From positions 2,027,097 to 2,091,096 of the forward strand of contig VZRN01001305.1 in NCBI GenBank assembly GCA_013397935.1: 64,000 bases of DNA, in the 5' to 3' direction. This DNA is from Dasyornis broadbenti. Taxonomy: Eukaryota > Chordata > Aves > Passeriformes > Dasyornithidae. Both the position numbers and the translations under genes were made by a program. The notes beneath the pieces are model-generated. The model made no database searches. It worked only from the letters and a program-made list of their open reading frames with translations, and had not been told where the DNA came from. This document shows, piece by piece, positions 11,801-23,800 of this stretch. Numbering within the stretch: the first letter of the stretch is position 1; each line of letters starts with the position of its first letter.

Positions 11801-14800
11801 AATGTGTCTCCCCTGAACAGTAACTTGCATGTTTGTAAACAACAAAAAAGGTATTGTTTTGATAGTCACTGACTTTTTGTCAAGTCTGGTCATGTATAAA
11901 TCAACAAATGGTTGTATAAATCAACGAAGTTTTCTTTTGTATTCATACGCAAGAATATCGTTCTTCATTAAGATATATTTGAACTGGTTTATAGGTGTTT
12001 AAAAGGAGGTTTTAGTTGAACTTGGCCTTTCTTTAAATTGAACTTTGCCTTTTTGACAGTGGGAAAAAAGTAGATCTCTTCTAACGAATGTTTGATTGTA
12101 TATATATACATATGTATATATTCTCGTAAAAACTCTGAGATATATATATATACACAATTGTAGATCTTAAAAGATTTCATAATCCAAAGATCAAGTTTTT
12201 ATTTGAGAGATGGATGCATTGTAGTATTTTGATTTATTTAATTCTATAGTTTGTTCAGCTTGTGTTTAGCTTCAAATTAGAATTACATTGAGTGTACTGA
12301 AGTAGTGCAGTTGCTTAGATTTAGATACAAACTTTTGTCTTTACAAAGCAGATGTTCTGCATTTTAACCTTAAATACAGATGATTGCTTGGATTCCTATT
12401 GCAAACATGCTTAAGCAGGTTAGTTGTCTGCATTTGTTTGGCTACGGATTTGTATATTTCTGAAAACTACAAAACATGCCAAGGTGCCTTCAGGAAAAAA
12501 AAATTAATGCCATGTCCTCTTTGTGAAATCAGTGCATCTTTTTTACAATCTGCCTATCCTTCTTCAAGTCTCTCTGCTTTTTCAGCTTCTAGTGACTTGC
12601 TACATTTTGAGTTAAATGGACTCTGTCTATTAGCTAAACCAAGTTGAAGCAAAGGCTTTCCAGTGTACCACCAACTGCGAGTACTTAAATGGAAGCACCA
12701 GTGTTAGTTGTGAAGACTGAAAACAGTCTGTATCCAATGTTCTGATATGCTTAATTTGTGAGATCAGGTTCTGCATGTGACTACTCTTTGTTTCTCATGC
12801 TGGGTTTTTTGATTGATTGTTTTGGTTTTTTTTTCCCATAGTGCTCCAGATACACAAATATGGCATGATCTGTTATCAAATAGCCTGTTTGTGTAAGTGA
12901 AAGTATGGCTGTAGGACCTGGTTACTCTTTGCAGTAACATGCTGGGCTTTTGATGTCAGTGAGATTTCTGGAATTCATATGGAAAAATTAATTTGCTGGA
13001 ATTCATACATTTGTAGTTCTTCCTTTTTTCTTCTTCCCAGTGGTTTGTCCTAAACTGAAGACATCTAAATAAATCTGGGGGGATGTGATCCAAAACTACT
13101 TCTTGACAATCTGAGCCTCCGGGCAGTATCAGTGTCATTCGTATGCACTACCTTTCTTCTGGTTTGTGGATTGAGCGACTACAGTAATAGGTCAGCCATA
13201 GATTAGATTTTAAAGGTTGTGTTTTCTTTTTAATTAGAAGCATTGCATGGATCATAAACAGTTACTACATGTGTCCAGACACTGGCATCGTAAAGCTATG
13301 TATAGCTTTTCTCTGCAGATTTTACTAGTGGTCCTCTATACTTTTTCCGCTTTTTTTACCTCTGTATGGAAGCAGAGGGGATGCAAAATAGTACCTGCTC
13401 CAGATGCTGACAGTTTGCTGATTTTTTGATGCTTTATTTTTTGTAACTGTACTTTACCTTTTTGCTTTCACTTCATAGTACTTTTTCACTCACTTTTTAC
13501 TTCTGTGAATTAATGGTTTTTAATTGATTTAAAACCTGAACTTTTTTTAAAGCACTGAGTCTAATTCTGTAACACGAGATGCTTAAACTGCAATGAGATG
13601 GCTAGACATAGGAAAACCTGCGGGGAGCATTCTGTAAAGGGGGATAACGCAGCAAAAATGGGCTGTAGGATGGTATGTGAGCTGTGATGTGTGGATTCTT
13701 AGGCCTGTGTTGGGTTTCACTGAAGACTTTGGTTACTTGACAGTTGATTGTAGTAGTTAATCTAGCTCTCAAGTCAAACAAGGTGATCTCGGGCGATTTT
13801 AAATGAAGGAGTTTCAAAAGCAAAAAAAAGTTAGTGGCAACTTTGTGTTCTGAGCACTTACGATGTAGAATAGGTACGCAAAAGGAAGCTGTTGAAGTGA
13901 TGCCTTTCTGCATGTCTCTCCCATGTCAAATATTAAAAATATTTCTTGTGCTGTTTGTAAAAAATGATGCTATGAATTTTAAGGCTATTTCTTGCCTAGT
14001 GATTTTTTTTAAATCTTCAACATCATGATAGTTGCTTCCATATTTTTGGTATGTAAGGTATCTGCTTGATAATCTTTAGATCATTCTGCACCCCTGTCAG
14101 TTTTTAACTGGAAACTTTATTAAACTGATGTGGTTGCTTGGACCAGCTTCAGACCACATAATATGATGTTTCTGGTCACATTTTTGGTAGCTGCTTCTCT
14201 AAGAGATGGCATTCTATTTGGTCATCAATATAACAAAAAAATCTAGAATAAATACTCACGCCATACTTACAGTGTTTGTCATTGATTTATGTTTTATTTG
14301 TGCATGGCAGTAGAAAGCTGTGACACCTGCAAGAAATTTGCAGGCTAAGAGCAGATTTGCTTGTCTGAGAGCTGCTGAAACTGCATTACAATACTTTTGA
14401 GTTACTTCAATCCTTTTTTAAAATATTTTTTTAACAATTTTTATTCATATATTTTCCAGGACTTGAAATGTTCATTACCAGTTGGACTTGGACTTTCTGA
14501 AACCAAAATAACATCTCATGGCTTTGACAGTGCCAAAGAGGGAGTTGTTGAGGCAGGATCGTTTCCAGGTAAAGGTAAATGTTTTTTTTTGTATTCCTCA
14601 ATTTAAACTCTTCAGGCATATTTTTACATGGTCAGAAATATAATGTTATGTAGCTGCTTTGAGCAGTTTTGTGTAAATGTATGCATTGAGATTTGCATTA
14701 GTGACAACCGGTTTATCTTCTCTGGTAGCTGGGTTGTTAAAATAGAGAATATATGCTACACTTATAGTATCTGTCAAGGGACTAGAGGAAGCTACTTAGT

Positions 14801-17800
14801 GTTAAGTTGGTCTGCATTTACAAGAAGGGAAGGCCCTCGAGCACCTTGAACTGGTGTCAGGCTGAAGAATTTTTACTATTACATCGTGTTGAAGTTTTCT
14901 TTAAATTTTGCAGGTTATTGTTCTGATTTGAAACATAACTGGAGAGTTTATTTATTTCTTGATACACACTTCACTTACCTAGAGCAGATTAAAAGGTGGA
15001 ATTCTTCTTGTCATATTAACGTATGCCTTAGAGAATCTAAGTGGGATTAAATAATGAGAAATGCGAAGTGATAAACAAGCCAATAATGTCACTATTTCCT
15101 GTCTAAAAGCAATAGAATACCGTGATATTGTATGGGCAAATGATATTTAATGAATTATGTACCTTTGACAGTTTCTGAATTTGAAAGATTTGAAATTATC
15201 TCAAATGTGCAGCTGTGAAAATAAGCCTCTTTGTAGTCATGTATTTAATTTACATTTTGCTTCATTTCCTGTTTGGTAAAATTCTTTGCTTATGAAAACA
15301 GCTGATTTACATGCTGTACTTTACATATATTACAAAATGAATGCTGTGTTTCTTTATGTCTTTGAAATTAACAAAATATCTAGCTAAGAACTGGACAGTT
15401 CGCAAAGTGCTCACCATTCCTGCCTTTCTGTATTCTATTAGCAGGATAACTGTTGCAGCTGTTAAGTGTTTTAGCTTGTAAGGGAAAAGTGTCTTAAGAT
15501 GTTTCAAGCTACACCAATATGTTTGAAATGCAAATGTTCTGTGGAAATTTCTGTACACAAATTATGAGCTTTGGACACTTCAGATATCACACTTTTTCTT
15601 CAAGGATATTTTCTTTGGATTTTTCCTGATATTCTAACAAAATCAGAGAGAGAGAAGTGGTAAAAGCTAGGGCTTCTTATGAAACCCTGGACAAAAGTTG
15701 AGTGATTGCCCTATTTCTAAAAATTCTGTCTTCTGTTTGAGTGTCCTTATTAGGGCTTCATTTTTGAATGCAAAGTAGACAGTACTGGAGGGGAAAGGCT
15801 TTTAGGATTTGGGGGATGTTGAATGATGAAGCATGCATAAGGGCTGTGTTAATACTCTGTGAAATGATAAGGATTTTTTTAACTGCTTGTCTTGGCTCGC
15901 TTGCTGAAATGATTCAGGCAGGATCTTGCAGTCAAACTTTTATGCTTGGATGAATCCAGTTGCAGCTCTTATGCAATATATCGCTACAGAAGGACACAGC
16001 AAGTGAGCTGTGTTTGTCTCATCTTTTCTGTGCAGTTGGATCCCAGTCACTGGATTTATTTACCCATGTTAGTAGTGCTCTGTGGAATGTTTTAAAGGTG
16101 ATTATTGATCTAATTTCTTTGAGTGATGTTTTTGGTGTTACTGATAACTAAATTTTGTTGAAACTGCTAAGTTTAGGTTTGATTTTTCTTTCCCCTCAGC
16201 ACACTGTTAGCCCTGAAGTATATTGGAATTTCTCAGCAAAAGCAGTAAATGTCCCCCCCAGTATGGTGGTCACTCATCACTACAGAGGAAAAGCTAACTT
16301 ACTTGTTTTTTAAATCCTGAAAATTTTGTAAGGATGCCGCTTCAGATTTATCTGTTATGAAAGAGTGGCAAAGCTCTGAAAAATGTAATACACATAATCC
16401 TAAAACAGCTTAGAGAACACACACAGTGCAGGTCATTTAAAATTGGTTGCTCTTTTGTTTTGGTTTGGGGGTTTTTTTGTTGTTTGGTTTTTTTAAGAGA
16501 AAAAGCAAGTGCTGTAAAATCTTTCTTTTGGGAATGAGTTCACACACTTTCATAGCTAGTGACTTGTATTATCTTCAGGATAACTTAGTACTGCATGTTT
16601 ATGGAGACTCAAGAGCTGATGTCAATAAAGTGTATCTGAAATTGGCAGAGATTTCAGAGCTCACTTCACCTTTTAATGCTTTAAGTACCATTCAGTGACA
16701 GTGCAGAGTGAATTCTACCTAGACCTGAAAAATGATGTTTCAGCTGTGGAAGCTGTATATAATATGGCATTTTTTTGTTTATGGGTTGTACTTTATTGAT
16801 GAGCACTTCAGTTGTATTTTGATTGCTCTTACAGAAAAAAAGACGTCCTCATGACCTAGAGAAAAATATTAAATCAAGAAAACTTGGAGTAGTTCACATG
16901 GAGAGATGTACCTCTTAAAAAGCATTTCCATCAGAAATTCCAGAAACTTTTCTGTGAATACTGTAGTTGCTGAAGAAAAAGTTTCTTTGTTTTGCACATG
17001 TCTGTGTAAGAATGCACATTCACTTCTAAGGGAAGATGATGGATTTTCATGGCTCAATGTCCCCTTTTCAGGTTCCTCAGCATCACCCAAATCATCTGTT
17101 ATATCTCCTAGCAGTGCAGCTGCTAGCAGACTGGCTGGACAAGGTTGTGATTTAATTATTCCCACAGGTATCAAAGCACTGAACGGATAATACCCTTGTC
17201 TCTGCTGACACTGTACTAACCACTCCACATTTCTAATTATTTGATTTACTATTAGTTGGAAATCAAATTTTGGGGGCATTTTGGTGGCTTTCACTTCTGA
17301 CTTCAACAGTTTACAGGGTAACCCCTGCTTTCCTCTCTTTAAGCTGCTTTTACTCTATCAAATTAAAATTATAACTAATATTAATAATAACAAACAGTAG
17401 ATAAAATAGGAGTGACGAAAATATTTCATTTAGGTTAAGTCTGAAACTCTAAGCAATTTTTGCCCACATGATCACATATTCCAGCAGACTATGGAGGCGG
17501 CCATTAGGAATTCACAATACCCAAACTTGGCTTTGCCACTTGACTCACTTTGTGCCTATGGGCAAATTACTTAACAACTTAGTCTATTTCCTCCTGCATG
17601 AAAAGAGAAAACTCAGTTACCTCATAAGGGTAACTGAGAGGGTTAATTACTTAATGTTTGCGCAGCATGTTGAAGATGTAAAGAACACAGTAGAACTTGA
17701 TGCTAAAGGAGTATCTTGAGGCATCTGTATAGACATTTTTCCAAACTCCAAACTCCTGCTTACGTAAATAACTTGGCAAGGCTAAGGTGACTGTAAGTAA

Positions 17801-20800
17801 CAGTAGGGATCGGGGACAGGAGTAGTGTAAATGAATATGTGCATGAATAAATAAAAATGTTGCTTAAAAAGTGACAATACTTAGCAGTTTTTAGTATTGG
17901 GACACTAGGAATTTTGCAAAATTGAAACATGGAATCGACATGATATTCCATACTAGCTTGAAAATCCTGAGTAATGGCAATTTATGTGTGGTGATTAGCC
18001 CTAGGTGTTTTAATTTGTTGCTTTAAATCTCTTCTTTGCTGATTTTTATACTCATGGTTTGTTGAATTAATTGTTCCTAGTACAATGAGCTAATAAAACT
18101 GAAATAAATAAGTTAAATATTGACTGAACACATCTTCTGGAAAGAATGACTTTCACTGGAAAAGATTTAAAAACTCTGTACTTTGTGACAACAGGATGCC
18201 AATAATTGTTGTTTAAGGGCCTTCAGATTGTAAACAGACTTCTGGATTGACTAAATGCGAAGGAGTATTTAACTGTTGGAGTTTTTAAACATAGATTAAG
18301 TAATAAACATGCCTCAAAAGCTGTTTTAATCATTCAGTGTGCTTAATGCAGCCTATTACTACATTAAATAGTGAGATAAATATACCTTTTATATCAGTTT
18401 TAAAGTCTTTCTTTCTGGAACTGATTTTGAAAATCTGCTTATTCATCTGAAGATCATACTGTCACCTTGCTCTGCTTTTGTATATGCAATTGCATATAAA
18501 TCTTCCATACTTGCTATTAATCCCTTTAAACAAACAAACAAACAAAAAGCCCAGACCGGAAGCCTTGACGATTTGCTTTGTGTCTGACAAAGGGGGCAGA
18601 GCTCAGCAGAAAAGTGGACCTGTTGTGTTAGCAGATGAAGTAAAGAATCCAGCAATGGAGAAACTGGAATTGGTGAGAAAGTGGAGCCTAAACACTTACA
18701 AGGTACGCAGCCATGTATTTGTGTGTGTGTATGTATTCTATATGTGCGTTTGCTACTAGATAGGACTAGAGCTGTATGAAAGTAAGCTGTTAGTGCAGTG
18801 AGTATAAGCAAGAATGTATAGGAAAGGCTTAGTTTTCTTTCCAAGTGTAGCATTCTTTGTTAGCCTTTTTAAATCCCTGGTGTTATGTGGAAAATCTTTA
18901 ATAGGTATTACTGATTTAGCAAGGTAAAGAATGTTCCATTTCTAATGTTCCCTTCATCATTCAGAATGTACAGATTCCAGCACTAAAGCTTGGAATTGCA
19001 TATTTTTGCTGTCTTTGAGTTGATTGCTGATGCAATAAGATTTTAGTTGATGTGAAAAATCAGGGTCATCTAAAAGTTCAAAACTTGTTAATTGCTATTC
19101 TGATGTTTTTGTTCTGTCTTGGCTGATTGTTTTTTGCTAGTGTAATTGTTGCTTCAGTTTGCCTGTGTTTTATATGCTTCTACTTCGTAATCAGTTGAGA
19201 GTTGATGGAATTTAAAAAATAATGTAAGAAAATGAAAAGGTGCTTAAAGCACACCAGTTTGCTAGAAGTGACTGTCATTAAAAAGCTACAAGGTAAGGAG
19301 CAATTGTCAGGGAGTGCATTCCTGTCAAAAGTTTTAAACAAAGACCAGTTTTGACAAATTGCTTTTTGTTATGCCTACAACTGAAATGACAGAGTTGTGG
19401 ACAGGTGCATCAGTGGGGTCTACATCAAACCATGAAGAAATGAAGCATCTGTGGAAAAGAAAGTCTGAATCCCTCCAGTGTTCTTTAAGTCCAGATAAGG
19501 ACATCCTCCTCAGTGAGGGTGGGAAGCAGGGATGGAGACATTCCACTCCCTAGTAAATGCTTATGCTGTCTTTCTGTTAGAATAAGAAGTTTCTTTTTTT
19601 TTTTTTTAAATGCCTAAGGAGATACGTCAGTCTTTCTAGAATTCCATATTGACTTCTTGTATGCTGTTTTTTTAGGAATAAGATTGCTCAGAGAACCCAT
19701 GAGTTCATTTTGTGTTGATGGAGTATTGTGCAAATGTACCTGGAGATGCCGTACTTTTGAGTAGTAGGCTGTGTACAAAAAGTATATCTAATATGGTTAA
19801 GGACAGTATTTAAATCTGTGGACGTGTTGGCTTGCTTGGTTCGCTTCAGGAAGATCATGGAAAGAAGTGTCCTCCTTATCTAATAATAGCTAACTGTTCA
19901 TAGTTTAGAAGATGCAGAAATAAAGGGCAGGAGTCAATGATCAGCACTTGAATCCTTCTGAACTTAAAATCCCTGGTATCAATCTACCAGACATTAATCT
20001 ACAAGCGGAGTTAGTGGTGCAATTTGCTGTTAGGAAGTCCTTTAGGAATCTGACATGAGTAGTTCCTATGCCATGGTGTCTGTGTCAGGGATTGTGAAAT
20101 CCAAATTATTGGATGTGTTCAGAAGTCATTCCCATCTGTAAATGCCTTTGCAACTACCATCCCCCTTTGCATTTTCCAGTCATATGCTGCCTAGTAATCG
20201 TGAGTTGGTGTGAAAAGAAATTGCCCTTCTTTCCATAGTCTAGTGACAGGATCTTTTTCTGTTCTTTCTTCTGCCTTTGCCTTCCCCTTTGGATGAGAAA
20301 GAGGTTTTCAGTCTAGCAAAAATATATATGCACAAGAAGGTTATGACTCTTCTTGACTTTCAGCAGTTCTAACAAGCTTATGTTTTTGGGTTTTATACAA
20401 CTTCTTAAACTTTGAGGGGAAAAAAAGGCAAACCTGTTTTACAAACCTTTCTAACACTGGGCTACTAGTGGAACATTTATTTCTGAGATATGGGCAGTAA
20501 TGCCTCTGTTCATCTTTAACTTATGCAATTTAAATTATATTTTTCCTAAATGTATTTTGGTAACTTTTTTTTTTCTGAGCTGTTTTTCTTAAGCGTTGCA
20601 TTGGGTAACTTTTTTTTGTATGTGCATGATCTTATTCGTGACAGTGTTCTTTATAGATACTCTTAGAACAAAGCACGATGGAATTAATGAGTGGAATTTT
20701 CTTTGTTTGCTGCTGAGAGTATAGAGCAAAACGTGTGCTTGTACTAGTACACTTAAAATTGGAGTAAATCAAAATAGATTGGGGCATCTTCTTTATCCAT

Positions 20801-23800
20801 TGCTACATCTGAGTTTAACAAAGTATGCGATATAAGTCTTTCCCATTACTGGTTTTTCCTCACTTGTCATTGCTGGGCTTTTTTAGGTGTTTTGCTGTAA
20901 CTTCTGAAGCAAAGAAGTTTTCTTGGCTGAAAATAATTCCTTCATTTGTAATTTAATCTTGCTTTCTTTCAAAAATGTTGCTTTCCATGATTCAGATTTT
21001 TCTCTTGCATTTTCATTGTGTGTGTGTGCGTCAGCTCTTCTGGAAAAGAGCCAGAATTTGGCCATTGCTTCCACAGTTCCTAATGAAGTTCCTAATGAAA
21101 GGCTTATTTATACTCTGAGCACACTCATTGCTAAGCTGTATTTTACAATTTCTGTGGGAGACTTTGGTAGTAAAGTTGTATTCCATGTCATGATTTGTTA
21201 TGCTCTCCCAAATTTCTGATGCTTGACAGGTAAATGTCACCTAGATTAGCTGCGCTTTTTCTTGTGAATTAGTTGAATCTGATGAAGTAGCCCAAATAGT
21301 CTGTACCTTCTGATCTAAACCTTATGAGTCATGACCAACTTGTTCTCCTTGATCATTCTTGAGTCTTTCCTGTGTTCATCTACTACATTTAGAGAGGACA
21401 TGGAAGTTCTAGCAGGTTGAATGTGCATCTGCTTTGGACACGAGTAAAGACCGGGTCAAACTACAGTCCTTGAATTGGGAAACCCTGGGAAATCCAGTGC
21501 TTTAGTGTATTAGGGGAGTATGTTACAAGATAAGCTTGGGCATAATTTCACAAAAGAAATTAAAATAGCAGCTTTGTGCTTAGGTTAAGTCCTTTCAGAG
21601 TAGTTGTGGCCTTGACTACTAATTTCATTTCCTTGTAACTTTTGTTTCTAGTGGTAATTTTTCATATATCTAAGTTGGTTATCCCTTGACCTCTTGGGAC
21701 CACAGATTAACTTCAAGTAATGCTTGCTTACTATAGCAATAAATGATTCTGCTTTCCAAAGAGAAATTGTATGGCTTTGCTACACATCTGCTTTGCAAAT
21801 GGCTTCTCCTCTGTCTCAGTCAAGGGAAACCCCAGCGTGCATCATGGGAGGCTCACTGCCAAGCTGGGCTCGAATCTCTGGCAGATAAGGTGTCACAGAT
21901 AAATGGAATGTGGTAGCAGCCTGCTCTGTCATAGCCATAGGGTGGGTGAAAGTCTCTAGAGCCTTGTAAGAGCACATTTCCTGCTCAGTGTGTTAATGAA
22001 CTGCAAATCTGCTAAGAATTTGACCTATGACAGAAAAGAAATAGTCTTTCTGAGTCAATCATCTCCATTTTATAGATGTGTAAATAATAAGTGCATTTTA
22101 ATACTTCTGCATATTTCTCAGTAGGAGTTCCCAGTTTCCTAGTCAGCTTTAAAAAAATATGCTGAAAATCACCACCTTCTTCCTTGCCCCCTACAAAAAA
22201 AACTCAAAAAGAACATTTCTGGAAAATGTAACATGGATGTTATGGAATTGGATGATGGGTAGACAAAGCCCAAAAGATTACTAACTAGACATTTTTATGC
22301 AGAATTGTAATGCTCCTATTAACTGACTTAAATGCAGCGGGCTAAAATGCTTCTTTTAACTTAATGAGATTCACCAGACCTATAAAGAGATAAGTGTTCT
22401 TTTACTTGAGAGACAATTAGTTATGCTCTTGATTTGCTAACTTGAATATTCATCTTAGTAGTAGTTGAGACTTGTCCAACTGTTCTTGCTGAGTCCTGAT
22501 AAACTTCTAAAGACTGTGTTGTTTTTGCAGTTTGTTGTGCAAACTTATAGTGGGAGGGGTGGTTGTGAAAGAATTGTTGTAATGATATGTCCCTTGAAGC
22601 TGAAAATGGGTGTATGCTGTGTTGTCTTGAATATACTTGATTCTTTATAATTTAATTTTTTTCTGCAGTGTACACGTCAGATCATCTCTGAAAAACTGGG
22701 TCGTGGCTCAAGAACAGTAGACCTGGAACTAGAAGCTCAGATAGATGTATTGAGAGATAACAAAAAAAAATATGAAAATATCTTGAGACTGGCACAGACA
22801 CTGTCCACACAGCTCTTCCAGATGGTACATACCCAAAGGCAACTTGGAGAGGCATTTGCTGACCTGAGTTTGAAATCATTGGAACTTCATGTAAGACTTC
22901 TATAGTGTTAAAAAAATACAGTGGCAGAGATGAAGATAAGCTTAATTGACTCGTGCAGGGTATCTACTAGTCAGCAGCTACTTTTATAAACATTGTAGTT
23001 AACAATATATTAATGCTCTTTGTGTTGAAAGCTAATGTAATTCACTTAACACTATAGGAAATTATTGAAATTACTCTAGTTCTTTATAGTTTCTTAAATG
23101 TTAGCCTCTAGTTGATGGTTGAATTCAAGAATTGACAATTTTGCTTTGTAGAGAAGATGCATTTTACTATTAATTTTGCTTCTAATGAAATGTCATCAAA
23201 GTGTTCTAGAGTGTTACGTCATTTCAATTACAAGATGTCTTTGGGGAATGTGCCTGGGAGTAAATAGATTAGGGCACATTACTTCATTTGTGCACGTTGA
23301 ATGTAAGTAAATTATTTTTCTGTAGCATATTTAAGCACTGAGATTTGATCTCTAAGTCCTTTTTAAGTCAGAATTTTCCTACTAATAAGACTAATCTTTA
23401 TTCTTACGTTGTCTGGAGTTGCTGAGCAAGAGAGGCAATCTTGAGATATCTGGGTTGTTACGATTCCATGGTTTAGACGTTTATGTAACACTGACACTTT
23501 CTGTTGCCAGTAGTAAAGCCATCTGCTGTAAAGAGAGAGAAGGTAGATGTTGCTTACAGAATATTGTAGCTGGCTTGCTTCCACATTGCTTGTTTTGCAT
23601 TTGCAAAGTTAGAACAATTTGATTCTTTGGAAAACCAGTATTAAGTGGCTTAACAATTCCCTAAAACATAGCTGCTGAAACAGCTCAAATTATCTTTGTG
23701 ATTTTAAAAACATCTGTCTTTTCATAATTGTCTCTTCCCATTGAGTTTTAAGGGAATAGGTGGAGTTCATGCTTGTACAGAGAAACCTTAAGTGATAGCT

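Larger units (their letters stand above)
5818..14459 (+). other. ARFIP1: ARFIP1 intron 1 (8.6 kb)
   Basis: The longest internal intron. It holds a CpG-rich patch with a TATA-like box and a CTCF-type motif (6005-6160), a ratchet-like AG|GTAATT site at 7861/7862, a 13-A run at 8821, and an interrupted TA repeat at 12098-12153. All open frames are short and look random. Confidence 0.85.
17168..18592 (+). other. ARFIP1: ARFIP1 intron 3 (1.4 kb)
   Basis: It contains an old MIR-type SINE (about 17515-17690), a perfect 18-bp palindrome at 18481-18498 and an AAAC repeat at 18528-18546 shortly before exon 4. Confidence 0.85.

Noticed and set aside
16869..17306. Minus-strand open frame of 145 codons
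   Set aside because: It is antisense to ARFIP1 exon 3 and its flanks, and shows no recognised domain.
18443..18853. Minus-strand open frame of 136 codons
   Set aside because: It is antisense to ARFIP1 exon 4. Part comes from translated microsatellite (THTQIH-like repeats).
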